Source of the DNA: CAYRZF01 sp964428805
GTDB lineage: Bacteria; Methylomirabilota; Methylomirabilia; Rokubacteriales; CSP1-6
Assembly: GCA_964428805.1 (NCBI GenBank)
Contig: CAYRZF010000032.1
Span: 1-22,423 of the forward strand
Direction of reading: 5' to 3'
DNA: 22,423 nt
The stretch's first letter is position 1; every line of letters starts with the position of its first letter. Made by a program: the position numbers and the translations under genes. The notes beneath the pieces were generated by a model. It worked only from the letters and a program-made list of their open reading frames with translations, made no database searches and was not told where the DNA came from. This document shows, piece by piece, positions 14,364 through 21,800 of this stretch.

Positions 14364-14926
14364 CGGCTCCGCTCGAGCTGTTCGATGGCCTCGGTGACGA
14401 TCTTTCGGTGGTCCTCGCCGCCCAGGTTTTTGCGAATCAGCCGCTCTGCCACCGCGACCGCAAGGTCCCCCACCTCTTTGCGGAGCTCCTGCTTGGCCCG
14501 CCTGACATCCTGCTCGATCTCGGCCCTGGCGCCCTCCACCAGGCGTCCCGCCTCGGCGCGGGCGCCCTCCACCAGGCGCCGCTGCTCCTCGCCCGCTTCC
14601 TTCAACGCCGCCTCCCGGATACTCTGGGCCTCGGCGTAGGCGGCCTGGAGCTGCTTCTTGTGCTCTGCCCGCTGGTGCTCGGCCTCAGCCTGGGCCGCTT
14701 GGGCTTCGGCGAGCGATTTCTTGATGGCGTGAGATCGCTCCTCAAGTTTGGCCAACACCGGTCGGTAGAGAAAGCGCCTGAGGATCAACAGCAGGAGGCC
14801 GAAGTTCACGGCCTGCACGAGGAGGGACCAATCCAGGTTGATAAAGCCGCTGCCCCCCTCCGAGGCGGCCACGAGGCTGGGGAACAACCCGAGAAGGAGG
14901 CCGACTCCTTCTAAGACCTTATACAT
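14360..14926 (-). CDS. atpF: F1F0 ATP synthase b subunit
   Basis: A 188-residue peripheral stalk subunit. I chose ATG 14926, which has GGAGAA 8 nt upstream; an upstream in-frame start lacks such support. Two hydrophobic stretches are visible: a leader-like segment (residues about 4-21, GVGLLLGLFPSLVAAS) and the true membrane anchor (about 30-45, LLVQAVNFGLLLLILRRF) followed by YRPV. The leader resembles AtpF of Deltaproteobacteria-type lineages. The rest is a long charged coiled coil with an 11-residue tandem repeat (LVEGARAEAGR, LVEGARAEIEQ). A single b gene without a b' partner implies a homodimer. The a and c subunit genes are not next to it. Confidence 0.95.
   Translation of the reverse strand: MYKVLEGVGLLLGLFPSLVAASEGGSGFINLDWSLLVQAVNFGLLLLILRRFLYRPVLAKLEERSHAIKKSLAEAQAAQAEAEHQRAEHKKQLQAAYAEAQSIREAALKEAGEEQRRLVEGARAEAGRLVEGARAEIEQDVRRAKQELRKEVGDLAVAVAERLIRKNLGGEDHRKIVTEAIEQLERSR
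14528..14578 (-). repeat. Tandem 33-bp repeat inside atpF
   Basis: The 18-bp sequence at 14528-14545 recurs exactly at 14561-14578, in register with 11 codons. It encodes two hendecads beginning LVEGARAE. Eleven-residue periodicity is a property of the right-handed coiled coil of b-subunit stalks; the DNA identity suggests a recent duplication lengthening the stalk by one hendecad. Confidence 0.75.
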
Positions 14927-14983
14927 GCGCGAAGTTCTCCGGGCCGACGGAGTTGTGAAAAGAGGGGCAAGCAAAACACTAGA

Positions 14984-15013
14984 CGAATATCACGGGGGCG
15001 CGAAAACTGTCAA
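14984..15013 (-). promoter_or_regulatory. Candidate sigma70 promoter of the atp cluster
   Basis: On the minus strand, perfect TTGACA (15008-15013) is followed by GATATT (14986-14991, 16-bp spacing) or TATTCG (14984-14989, 18-bp spacing). It lies in the AT-richer 128-bp gap between mnmA and atpF, leaving a leader of about 60 nt before the atpF start. It would allow atp expression independent of the parAB-mnmA transcript. Confidence 0.55.
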
Positions 15014-15054
15014 GCCGCGCGCGCCCGCATCGCACGGTGGCCTCAGCCAGCCGT

Positions 15055-16173
15055 TCAGCCTCCGGCTTTCGCCTCGATGATTCCGCCCCCCACGACCAAG
15101 TCCCCCTGGTAAAAAACCACCGACTGCCCCGGCGCGACCGCACGCTGGGCGGTGTCGAAGACCACCTCGACGCGCCGCTCCCCGGCCTGCGGCTGGGGGC
15201 CCGCAGCCTCCGGCCGGACGACCGCAGGCGCGGGAGTGTGACTGTGGCGGATCTTGGCGGTCACCCGGATCTCGCCCTGAGGCCAGTCGAAGGGGATGAA
15301 GTTGGCCGCTCCAGCCACGAGGCGCTCGGTCTCCAGGGCCCCTGCCTCCCCGACGACGACCGCATTTCGGCCGGGGTCTAATGCCAGGACGTAAAGCGGC
15401 CGGTCGGACGCCAGGCCGAGGCCGCGTCGTTGGCCGACCGTGTATGCCGCGAGCCCCTGATGCTGTCCCAGCCGTCGGCCGGCGCGATCCACAATCGGGC
15501 CCGGACGAAACGCCTCCGGGATCCGCTGCCGCAAAAACCCCCGATAGTCATCGTCGGGGATGAAACAGATCTCCATGCTCTCGGGCTTGTCGGCCACGGG
15601 AAGCCCGAGGGCTCGGGCCTTGGCCCGCACCTCGTCTTTCGTGAGATCACCGACGGGAAACCGCGCCGCCGCCAGCTGACACTGGGCCAGCGGCCAGAGA
15701 AAATCCGACTGGTCCTTCCGGGGATCCCGCCCCCGAAACAACAGGTGGCGCCCTGTCTCTGGGTCTTGCCGCAGGCGAGCGTAGTGGCCCGTGGCAACGG
15801 CCTCGGCCTCCCACGCGCGCGCGCGCCTGAGCAGCGACCCGAACTTGACCTCCTGGTTACAGACCACACAGGGGACGGGCGTGCGGCCCGCCTGGTACTC
15901 GCTGGCGAAGTTGTCAATCACCGTCCGGTCGAACTCGCGTTCGGTGTTGAGCAGATAGTAGGGGATCCCCAAGTGGCGAGCGACTTGGCGCGCATCGTCC
16001 ACGGTCTCCGGTGAGCAGCAGCTGCCGAAGCGCTTGGGGGCATCCGCCGGCTCCTTCCACGGCCAGACCCGGAGGGTTACGCCCACGACGTCCCACCCTT
16101 GCTCCACCAGCAGCGCGGCCGCCACGGACGAATCCACCCCGCCGCTCATTCCCACGACGATGCGCTTGCTCAT
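15055..16173 (-). CDS. mnmA: tRNA-specific 2-thiouridylase MnmA
   Basis: A 372-residue enzyme that puts sulfur on C2 of the wobble uridine (U34) of Lys, Glu and Gln tRNAs, using ATP to activate the base. The PP-loop SGGVDSS is at residues 10-16. The two catalytic cysteines are Cys105 (PCVVCNQEVKF) and Cys203 (ESMEICFIPDDDY). ATGHYAR and QSDFLWPL are typical tRNA- and ATP-contact stretches, and a C-terminal beta-barrel follows. Start ATG 16173 overlaps the parB stop (ATGA), so it is translated from the partition operon. A sulfur relay partner such as IscS is not in the window. The partners for the 5-position modification of the same base, mnmE and mnmG, are missing from their common position upstream. 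Confidence 0.97.
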   Translation of the reverse strand: MSKRIVVGMSGGVDSSVAAALLVEQGWDVVGVTLRVWPWKEPADAPKRFGSCCSPETVDDARQVARHLGIPYYLLNTEREFDRTVIDNFASEYQAGRTPVPCVVCNQEVKFGSLLRRARAWEAEAVATGHYARLRQDPETGRHLLFRGRDPRKDQSDFLWPLAQCQLAAARFPVGDLTKDEVRAKARALGLPVADKPESMEICFIPDDDYRGFLRQRIPEAFRPGPIVDRAGRRLGQHQGLAAYTVGQRRGLGLASDRPLYVLALDPGRNAVVVGEAGALETERLVAGAANFIPFDWPQGEIRVTAKIRHSHTPAPAVVRPEAAGPQPQAGERRVEVVFDTAQRAVAPGQSVVFYQGDLVVGGGIIEAKAGG

Positions 16174-17012
16174 CGATTCTGACCCTGTCTCCCCGAGATC
16201 TGCTCGATTATCCGCTCCAGTTCTTCGCGGGACGCGTACACGATCTCAATCCGCCCCCGACGCTCTGAACCCACGAGCCGCACGCGCGTGGCCAGGCGCT
16301 CTCTGAGCTGGTCCTCGAGGGCCGTCAGTTCGGGAGAGCGGCGCGGGGCTCGCCGCGGGATGTGGCTGCGCTGAACCCCCTCCTCCGTCGTTCGCACCGA
16401 CCACGAATGGGCGAGGATCTCCTCCCGCAGCTTGAGCTGCGCCGCCTCCCCCGTCAAGGAGAGAAGCGCACGGGCGTGGCCCATGGTCAACCGCCCGGCG
16501 CGAAGGTCCTCCTGAATGATCGGGGGGAGCTTCAGCAGGCGCAAGCAATTGGCGATCGAGCTTCGATCCTTCCCTACCCGAGCCGCCAGCTCCTCCTGAG
16601 TCCACCCGAACTCAGCCAGGAGCCGCCGGTAGGCTTCGGCCTCCTCCATCGGGTTCAGATCCTCGCGGAGCAGGTTCTCCACCAGGGCGAGCTCCAGACT
16701 TTCGGCGTCCGTGGCCTCCCGAATGACGGCCGGAACCCTCTCAAGTCCCGCCATTTTGGCGGCGCGGAGCCGCCGCTCTCCCACGATGAGTTGATAACCG
16801 TTTCCCGTCCGGCGGACGACCACGGGCTGGAGCATACCCGACTGGCGCATGGAGGCGGAGAGCTCTTGTAGCCCATTGATATTAAAGGTTTTTCGTGGCT
16901 GCTGGGGGTTGGGAGAAATCTCGTCGATGGCCAGTTCCCTGAGGCTCTCCCCTTCCGCCGGGCTCGTGGAAAGCAGCGCTCCAAGTCCCCTTCCCAGCCC
17001 TCGCTTAACCAT
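16170..17012 (-). CDS. parB: Chromosome partitioning protein ParB (Spo0J)
   Basis: The protein has 280 residues. I chose ATG 17012 because it has a perfect AAGGAGGT 8 nt upstream and gives the usual MVKRGLGRGLGALL opening. The CTP-binding/ParB domain includes GERRLRAAKMAGL (from residue 78) and ENLLREDLNPMEEA (from 112). The helix-turn-helix (about 138-160, TQEELAARVGKDRSSIANCL) reads parS. The C-terminal dimerisation domain ends RIEIVYASREELERIIEQI. ParB loads at parS as a CTP-driven clamp and recruits SMC. The start overlaps the parA end by 8 nt. Two parS-type sites lie about 0.8 kb upstream. Confidence 0.97.
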   Translation of the reverse strand: MVKRGLGRGLGALLSTSPAEGESLRELAIDEISPNPQQPRKTFNINGLQELSASMRQSGMLQPVVVRRTGNGYQLIVGERRLRAAKMAGLERVPAVIREATDAESLELALVENLLREDLNPMEEAEAYRRLLAEFGWTQEELAARVGKDRSSIANCLRLLKLPPIIQEDLRAGRLTMGHARALLSLTGEAAQLKLREEILAHSWSVRTTEEGVQRSHIPRRAPRRSPELTALEDQLRERLATRVRLVGSERRGRIEIVYASREELERIIEQISGRQGQNR

Positions 17013-17766
17013 GGGCAAGCACCTCCTTAGTGAGTTCGAGGTGGGCCACAGCCCCCGTGGAACGCACATCGTAGAGTAGAATTGGCTTTCCGTGACTGGG
17101 CGCCTCCGAAAGCCTGACGTTCCTCGGGATGACCGTCTGAAAAATCTGGCCGCTGAAGTACCGGTGGACTTCCGCCTTCACCTGGCCCGCCAGGCTTGTC
17201 CGCCCGTCAAACATCGTGAGAACGATCCCCTCGACCTCAAGCCGCGGGTTGAGACGGTCCTTCACAAGACGGATCGTCTTGAGGAGATGCGCCAGCCCTT
17301 CGAGGGCGTAATACTCACACTGGAGCGGCACGAGGACCGCATCTGCGGCCGTAAGGGCATTGACCGTCAAGAGGCCGATCGACGGCGGACAGTCCAGCAA
17401 GATGTAGTCAAACTTCTCGCGCGCGCCCCCGAGTGCCCCCTTGAGCTTCGACTCCCTTTCCGAAAGCCCGACCAGCTCCACCTCCGCCCCAACCAGGTCG
17501 ATGTCAGCGGGCACCAGGAAGAGATTGGTCAGGATCGTTTCCCTTGCGGCCTTTTCCAGGGACTCCCCGCCCAGCAGGACGTGATAGATGGTGGGATATA
17601 GCTGGTCCTTTGACACCCCAAGGCCCGTGGTCGCGTTCCCCTGGGGGTCAAGATCGATCAGGAGAGTCGGGTGATCAGAGACCGCCAGGCCGGCGGCGAG
17701 GTTGACGGCGGTAGTCGTCTTTCCAACTCCGCCCTTTTGGTTCACGACAGCAATGACTCGGCCCAA
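17005..17766 (-). CDS. parA: Chromosome partitioning ATPase ParA (Soj)
   Basis: The protein has 253 residues if it starts at TTG 17766, which I prefer. The protein then opens (M/L)GRVIAVVNQKGGVGKTTT, as Soj proteins do, with GGAGG 4 nt upstream, and matches the family's common length. An ATG at 17793 is possible but would place a parS site inside the coding region and has no ribosome site. The deviant Walker A is KGGVGKTT (residues 11-18) with signature Lys11. Walker A' and B elements are LLIDLDPQGN (35-44) and YILLDCPPSIGLL. ParA forms DNA-bound ATP dimers whose ParB-stimulated turnover moves the origin. Partner parB follows with an 8-nt overlap. Confidence 0.95.
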   Translation of the reverse strand: MGRVIAVVNQKGGVGKTTTAVNLAAGLAVSDHPTLLIDLDPQGNATTGLGVSKDQLYPTIYHVLLGGESLEKAARETILTNLFLVPADIDLVGAEVELVGLSERESKLKGALGGAREKFDYILLDCPPSIGLLTVNALTAADAVLVPLQCEYYALEGLAHLLKTIRLVKDRLNPRLEVEGIVLTMFDGRTSLAGQVKAEVHRYFSGQIFQTVIPRNVRLSEAPSHGKPILLYDVRSTGAVAHLELTKEVLAHG

Positions 17767-17776
17767 AGCGCCTCCG

Positions 17777-17792
17777 CGTTTCACGTGCAACA
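17777..17792. promoter_or_regulatory. Imperfect parS site
   Basis: CGTTTCACGTGCAACA matches the consensus TGTTTCACGTGAAACA at 14 of 16 positions, including the CACGTG core. It lies 10 bp before the preferred parA start, with its centre 26 bp from that of the better site. It may be a weak secondary ParB site. Confidence 0.7.
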
Positions 17793-17802
17793 TGTAGAGT
17801 GA

Positions 17803-17818
17803 TGTTCCACGTGAAACA
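17803..17818. promoter_or_regulatory. parS site
   Basis: TGTTCCACGTGAAACA fits the ParB-binding consensus TGTTNCACGTGAAACA at every defined position. It lies in the 81-bp gap between rsmG and parA and touches the candidate -10 box of parA. It should nucleate ParB loading close to the origin and may also let ParB repress parAB. Confidence 0.93.
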
Positions 17819-17847
17819 TCATGCCCCGACACGGGCGGGGGAGTCAA
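17818..17847 (-). promoter_or_regulatory. Candidate parAB promoter overlapping parS
   Basis: TTGACT (17842-17847) directly follows the rsmG stop and is spaced 18 bp from CATGAT (17818-17823), 4 of 6 to the -10 consensus. ParB bound at the adjacent parS would cover the transcription start. Moderate match only; parAB could instead depend on read-through from rsmG. Confidence 0.4.
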
Positions 17848-18504
17848 TTAGCTTTTTTCAGCAATTAGGAACCTTCGGCTCATGGCATTCCCTAGGGTGG
17901 GGATGGATTCCCAGCGATAGGAGATGCTTTGGGGGAGGGAGGGGAGGGGTTTTCCCGCTGGCGGCCCGGAGCTAATAAACCGACCCCCAGGCGCCAAAAA
18001 CGCCAAGCCTAACGGGAGGATCGATTCAAGCGGGCCGACCGCTCGGGCGACGACGACGTCGAACGCGCCCCCCAGCGTGGGCTCTGAGGCAAGCAGTTCC
18101 TCGGCACGCCCATGTCGAACCTGGACCCCCTCCAGCTCCAGTTCACGCGCAACAGTCGCCAGGAAGGAAGTTCTACGCCGGCGGGCCTCCAGGAGCGTCA
18201 CCTCGATCCCCGGCTCGACGATCTTTATGGGAATCCCGGGGATCCCCGCACCGGCACCGAGGTCAAGGAGCTTCCGAGCCGGTGGCTCAATCCACCGAAG
18301 AAACAGGAGGGAATCTAGGAAGAGCTTTTCGGTGATTTCTGGCGGCGTCCGGTACCCGGTCAGCTGATGCGCTCGGTTCCATTGTATGAGAACGGATAGA
18401 TACCGAGAAAAGGCCTGAAGTTCCTTGGGGGAGGGGGGCCTCCGGAGAAGCTGAGCAAAGCCACGCGAAAGAGCCTCTGAAAATTCCCACGCGCGGCAGG
18501 GCAT
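17848..18504 (-). CDS. rsmG: 16S rRNA (guanine-527-N7) methyltransferase RsmG
   Basis: A 218-residue S-adenosylmethionine enzyme that methylates N7 of G527 in 16S rRNA. The SAM loop is LLDLGAGAGIPGIPIKI (about residues 79-95), followed by LLEARRRRTSFL and VVVARAVGPL, all family hallmarks; the N-terminal part has WNRAHQLTGYR. It starts at ATG 18504, 10 bp after the jag stop, with only a weak ribosome site (GGATC), so coupling to jag translation is likely. In many genomes mnmE and mnmG lie between jag and rsmG; here there is no room for them. Its stop is followed by the parS-containing gap before parA. Confidence 0.96.
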   Translation of the reverse strand: MPCRAWEFSEALSRGFAQLLRRPPSPKELQAFSRYLSVLIQWNRAHQLTGYRTPPEITEKLFLDSLLFLRWIEPPARKLLDLGAGAGIPGIPIKIVEPGIEVTLLEARRRRTSFLATVARELELEGVQVRHGRAEELLASEPTLGGAFDVVVARAVGPLESILPLGLAFLAPGGRFISSGPPAGKPLPSLPQSISYRWESIPTLGNAMSRRFLIAEKS

Positions 18505-18514
18505 CCGGGGGATC

Positions 18515-19198
18515 CTAGAGAGGATGATGTAACCAGTTGTGTTTAAACGCTAAATCGTGCTTGCCGCGGGCCTCGACCGCCACGGGGGTAATGACGAGCC
18601 TTCGATCTCGGCCCTCGCCAACGCTTTCCGTCCGTACTGCACTATCCCCTTGAAGAGCAAGATGAATGGTTCGGCGCTCGGCCGATGACATGGGTTGCAG
18701 GACAACAGCCCCGCCGGTCGCCTTGACCTGCCTCGCCAAGCGGAGGGCCACCTGCTCGAGCTGCTTCTGACGTCGCTCCCGGTAGCCGCCGACATCGAGC
18801 TCCACTCGGGTTCGCTCATCGACCTGGCGGCCCAGGATTCGCCCGACTAGAACCTGAAGCGCCTCGAGGGTCTGGCCTCGCTTGCCGATAAGTAGGCCCG
18901 CATCCCTCCCGGACAGCTCGAGACGCACACTGCCCCGCTGCTCCTCGGCGCGCACCTGGGCCTCGATGTTCATCAGGGTGAGCAGTGTTTCAAGGATCGT
19001 GCGCCCCCGGATGAGCCGCTCGCCCCCCGGGGTGACGGTCAGCCGCACCCGCGCCTCCTGCCCCCCTAAGCCGAGAAACCCCCTGGCCCCTGCCGCCAGC
19101 GTTTCGACCAATACACACTCGCGGGGGACGCCGAGCTTCCTGAGCCCAGCAGCGATGGCTTCATCCGGAGTTCGGCCTGTCTCCTCCAGCGCCATCAT
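18515..19198 (-). CDS. jag: Jag/KhpB RNA-binding protein (Jag_N-KH-R3H)
   Basis: The protein has 227 residues, starting at the ATGATG that overlaps the yidC stop (start 19198). The longer open reading continuing upstream is out of frame with yidC and not a gene. A Jag_N domain (about residues 1-55, ending GARGFLGLGGQEARVRL) is followed by a KH domain with the GxxG loop in LIGKRGQTLEALQVLVG. An R3H domain follows with the R-x3-H element in SSAERRTIHLAL. The protein binds RNA and is linked in other bacteria to cell envelope growth and small-RNA function. Its place after yidC is conserved in many bacteria. Confidence 0.95.
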   Translation of the reverse strand: MMALEETGRTPDEAIAAGLRKLGVPRECVLVETLAAGARGFLGLGGQEARVRLTVTPGGERLIRGRTILETLLTLMNIEAQVRAEEQRGSVRLELSGRDAGLLIGKRGQTLEALQVLVGRILGRQVDERTRVELDVGGYRERRQKQLEQVALRLARQVKATGGAVVLQPMSSAERRTIHLALQGDSAVRTESVGEGRDRRLVITPVAVEARGKHDLAFKHNWLHHPL

Positions 19199-20841
19199 GC
19201 GCGCTGAGCCTCTTTGGCCTCCTTGCCCGAGACCTTCGCCGGCCGCGCGCGGCGATCCAGATAGAACTGCTGAAGGATCTGAAGCACATTGGACACGAAC
19301 CAGTAAAGGACCAGACCGGCGGGAAGGTTGAGGAACATAAAGGTGAAAACGACGGGCATCATCAGCATGATCTTGGCCTGGCGCGGATCGCCCGTCGTGG
19401 GGGTCATCTTCTGCTGGATAAACATCGAGATCCCCATCAGGACTGGCAGGATGTAGGTGGGGTCCTGTTGAGCGAGATCGCAGATCCAGAGCGCCACGCC
19501 GAAAATCGTACCGGCGCAAAGGAACGCCGCGTTCTGCAGCTCCACCGCGAGCGAAAAGACCACGTAGAGGGCGTAGAAGATCGGGATCTGAATCACCGTC
19601 GGGAGGCAGCCGCCCATGGGGTTGACCCCGTGCTTCTTGTACAGCTCCATGGTCTCGCGCTGAAGTCGCTGCGGATCCTTTTGGTGCTTGGCCCGGAGCG
19701 CATTGACCTGGGGCTGGACGGCCTGCATGGCCTTCATAGACCCCATGCTCTTTACGGTAAGGGGGTAAAAGAGTATCTTCGTGATCACCGTAAGGAGGAT
19801 GATGGCAACACCGTAATTGGGAACCTGGCGATAGAAGAAGTTCATCAGCCAGAGAATCGGGACCGCGAACCACTCCATCGGCAGAATCCAAAGGAAATTT
19901 CCGAAGTGAACGGTTTGCTCCAGCCCCACTCCCAGGGCCTTCAGCCGATCGTACTCCTTCGGTCCCACGTACAGAACCGCGCGTCCCTCCCAAACCTGCC
20001 CGGGAGCAAGGGGCGGGGGAGTCGCCTTCAGGGCGATCTGGATCGTGCCGTTTGCCCCGCTCGAGGTAGCGACCTTGAAGTCCGGCGTCAGCGGAATCAA
20101 GGCCGCAATGTACCACTCGCTCTCGAGACCGACCCATTTCCCTTCGTCGGTCGCGGCGGCCACTTTCTCCAGGTCGTCGCGGTGGAGTTCGCCCCGCGAT
20201 AGCCGGACGACTCGCGTCGGGTGCTGCCCTTGAAAGCCCTCCTTCTGGCCCTCGGGCCATTTCTTAGGGGCAGACCAGGGCAGAAGGAGCTCGACCGCCT
20301 GGGGAACCGCCTGGCGGTTCTCGAGACGAAGGGCCACCTCGAAGTGAAAGTCCTGCGCCTGAAACCGTAACGCCTCAGTGACCCGAAGCCCAAAGGCGTC
20401 TTGCCCCGTCAGCCCGACCTCCGCACGGGGCCGGTCGGGGCCCAGCACGAGCCGTTCCTCCTTGACGTTGAAGGCCGCGCTTTCAGCCCCCGCCCCGGCC
20501 CGTTCGAGTACGAGCCGGCCTGGGCCGAGAACTCCTGGAATCACCATGGGCTTGTCGCCGCGATACCGCAGGATCCATTCGTTAAGCCTTCCCCCATCGC
20601 TTGTGACCACGGCCCGAAACAAGGGGCCTTGCACCGACACCGTGCGCTGAGGGACGACGGGGAGGCGCTCTACCTTTGGAGGCAACGGAAGCGGTACAGC
20701 GGGCGGACGAGCCGGCACCGATTTGGATTCAACCGGGGCTTTGACCGGCGCGGGGGGGGGGGAGACGGGCGCGAAGAGGGCCTGGTAGAGAAGGAGGAGG
20801 CCAAACATTAAGGCAGCGGCCAGGATCACTCGTTTTTCCAT
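19195..20841 (-). CDS. yidC: Membrane protein insertase YidC (Gram-negative type)
   Basis: The protein has 548 residues. Start ATG 20841 gives MEKRVILAAALMFGLLLLYQ, an N-terminal membrane anchor; earlier in-frame codons lie over yidD. A Pro-rich linker (about residues 25-65) leads to the large periplasmic P1 domain (to about 325), characteristic of diderm bacteria. Five core membrane segments follow. Lys355 (VITKILFYPLT) takes the place of the conserved hydrophilic-groove Arg of E. coli YidC; a Lys or Arg is usual there. The cytoplasmic helical hairpin (VNPMGGC following) and a basic C-terminal tail are present. It inserts membrane proteins such as the c and a subunits of ATP synthase, whose cluster lies downstream. 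Overlaps yidD by 16 nt and jag by 4. Confidence 0.97.
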   Translation of the reverse strand: MEKRVILAAALMFGLLLLYQALFAPVSPPPAPVKAPVESKSVPARPPAVPLPLPPKVERLPVVPQRTVSVQGPLFRAVVTSDGGRLNEWILRYRGDKPMVIPGVLGPGRLVLERAGAGAESAAFNVKEERLVLGPDRPRAEVGLTGQDAFGLRVTEALRFQAQDFHFEVALRLENRQAVPQAVELLLPWSAPKKWPEGQKEGFQGQHPTRVVRLSRGELHRDDLEKVAAATDEGKWVGLESEWYIAALIPLTPDFKVATSSGANGTIQIALKATPPPLAPGQVWEGRAVLYVGPKEYDRLKALGVGLEQTVHFGNFLWILPMEWFAVPILWLMNFFYRQVPNYGVAIILLTVITKILFYPLTVKSMGSMKAMQAVQPQVNALRAKHQKDPQRLQRETMELYKKHGVNPMGGCLPTVIQIPIFYALYVVFSLAVELQNAAFLCAGTIFGVALWICDLAQQDPTYILPVLMGISMFIQQKMTPTTGDPRQAKIMLMMPVVFTFMFLNLPAGLVLYWFVSNVLQILQQFYLDRRARPAKVSGKEAKEAQRA

Positions 20842-21095
20842 GTCCTCGATGTGTCCTTTGCGGCCGTGAGTGTCCCCGGCGGTGGCGGATCGTACCCTCC
20901 CGGGTGAAACGGATGGCAGCGAAAGAACCGTCGGGCCGCCAGCCACGATCCCCGCACGAATCCGTGCTGGAGGAGCGCCTGCCGAGCGAACTCGGAGCAG
21001 GTGGGACTAAACCGACACGCCCGAGGGAGAAGCGGGGAGACGAACTGCTGGTATCCCCTGACCAACCGCATTGCTCCCCGGCTTAGGAGGATCAC
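20826..21095 (-). CDS. yidD: Membrane protein insertion efficiency factor YidD
   Basis: An 89-residue protein with start GTG 21095 overlapping the rnpA stop (GTGA). An in-frame ATG 8 codons later is a possible alternative, and a longer upstream reading is unlikely. The family core is complete: GYQQFVSPLLPRACRFSPTCS with the conserved Cys pair (CRFSPTC), then EFARQALLQHGFVRG and CHPFHPGGYDPPP. An amphipathic N-terminal helix anchors it to the inner membrane. It overlaps the start of yidC, the insertase it assists. Confidence 0.95.
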   Translation of the reverse strand: MILLSRGAMRLVRGYQQFVSPLLPRACRFSPTCSEFARQALLQHGFVRGSWLAARRFFRCHPFHPGGYDPPPPGTLTAAKDTSRTWKNE

Positions 21096-21457
21096 GCCTC
21101 GGCCGCCCGGCGACACTCTTTAGCGACGGTGGCTAACGCCTCCCGTATGTCGCGAAGAATCTCGCTAAACGGGCCGACCCCGGCGCGCGGCCGGGCCACA
21201 ACCACCAACCGCACCCCCTCCGGAAGCATTTGGCGACTCAGCCGGTAGGCTTCCCGGACCCGTCGGCGCGCCCGGTTCCGCCGCACCGCTCCCTGCACCT
21301 GCCGACTTACAGCAAACCCCGCCTTGCGAGGGCCGCGGGCCCCACGCCAGAGAATGAGCACCGACGGCCGCTCAACCCGTTTCCCCCGCTGGAAGACCGC
21401 CTGAATTTCGTCCGCGCGTTCGAGTCGTTCGCTCCGGGGAAACGTCCGCCCGCCCAC
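21092..21457 (-). CDS. rnpA: Ribonuclease P protein component
   Basis: A 121-residue basic protein that binds RNase P RNA and helps mature the 5' ends of tRNAs. I chose GTG 21457, which follows the rpmH stop by 17 bp; the longer open frame only reads through rpmH out of frame. The RNR signature is intact in AVRRNRARRRVREAYRL, with KAGFAVSRQ before it and VVVARPRAG after. It has usual family length. Packed between rpmH and yidD in the classic origin-proximal order. Confidence 0.95.
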   Translation of the reverse strand: MGGRTFPRSERLERADEIQAVFQRGKRVERPSVLILWRGARGPRKAGFAVSRQVQGAVRRNRARRRVREAYRLSRQMLPEGVRLVVVARPRAGVGPFSEILRDIREALATVAKECRRAAEA

Positions 21458-21474
21458 CCCTGCTGCTTCTCCCG

Positions 21475-21609
21475 TTAAACGGTGAGACGCCTGCGCCCCT
21501 TTGCGCGCCGGCGCTTGAGGACATTCCGGCCGCCTTTGGTCTTCATCCGTTCGAGAAAGCCGTGCGTCCCCTTCCGCTTGCGCCGATTCGGTTGGTACGT
21601 GCGCTTCAT
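21475..21609 (-). CDS. rpmH: 50S ribosomal protein L34
   Basis: A 44-residue, extremely basic ribosomal protein, easily missed because it is so short. It opens MKRTYQPNRRKRKGTHGFLE and continues with the family's RMKTKGGRNVLKRRRAKGR, ending RRLTV and TAA. Start ATG 21609 is preceded by a purine-rich GGAGAGGAGGGG. A good promoter (21645-21673) lies about 36 nt upstream of the start. It is the first gene of the leftward origin operon, divergent from dnaA. Confidence 0.98.
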   Translation of the reverse strand: MKRTYQPNRRKRKGTHGFLERMKTKGGRNVLKRRRAKGRRRLTV

Positions 21610-21644
21610 GAGGGGGCCCCTCCTCTCCGTCGAAAAATCGGTTT

Positions 21645-21673
21645 AGTCTACTGACCAGAAACATTGAAGTCAA
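21645..21673 (-). promoter_or_regulatory. Sigma70-like promoter of the rpmH-rnpA-yidDC operon
   Basis: TTGACT (21668-21673) with an ideal 17-bp spacer to TAGACT (21645-21650), on the minus strand, in a locally AT-richer patch. It is well placed to drive rpmH and the genes after it, away from the origin. Confidence 0.7.
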
Positions 21674-21800
21674 GGCGCCAATCTGCCTCATAAATCCTAC
21701 GGCCTCCTCCGGCTCCAACTCAACTTCTTCCGCTCGAACGCCTTGGGGACCACTTGTTATTAGACGGGCGCGGCGAACTCGGAATCTCCCACGAAGGGGG

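Noticed and set aside
12936..14639. A 567-codon open frame on the + strand over atpA, atpH and atpF
   Set aside because: Antisense to conserved genes, with no recognisable domain; a composition artefact.
19199..20260. Long N-terminal extension of Jag across yidC
   Set aside because: It lies antiphase over conserved YidC sequence; the ATG overlapping the yidC stop gives the standard Jag N-terminus.
21610..21622. GAGGGGGCCCCTC palindrome before rpmH as a possible terminator or operator
   Set aside because: It is short, overlaps the purine-rich ribosome-site area, and has no T-run; likely chance in GC-rich DNA.
21458..21718. N-terminal extension of RnpA over rpmH
   Set aside because: The same DNA encodes a perfect L34 in another frame, and RnpA has its usual length from GTG 21457.
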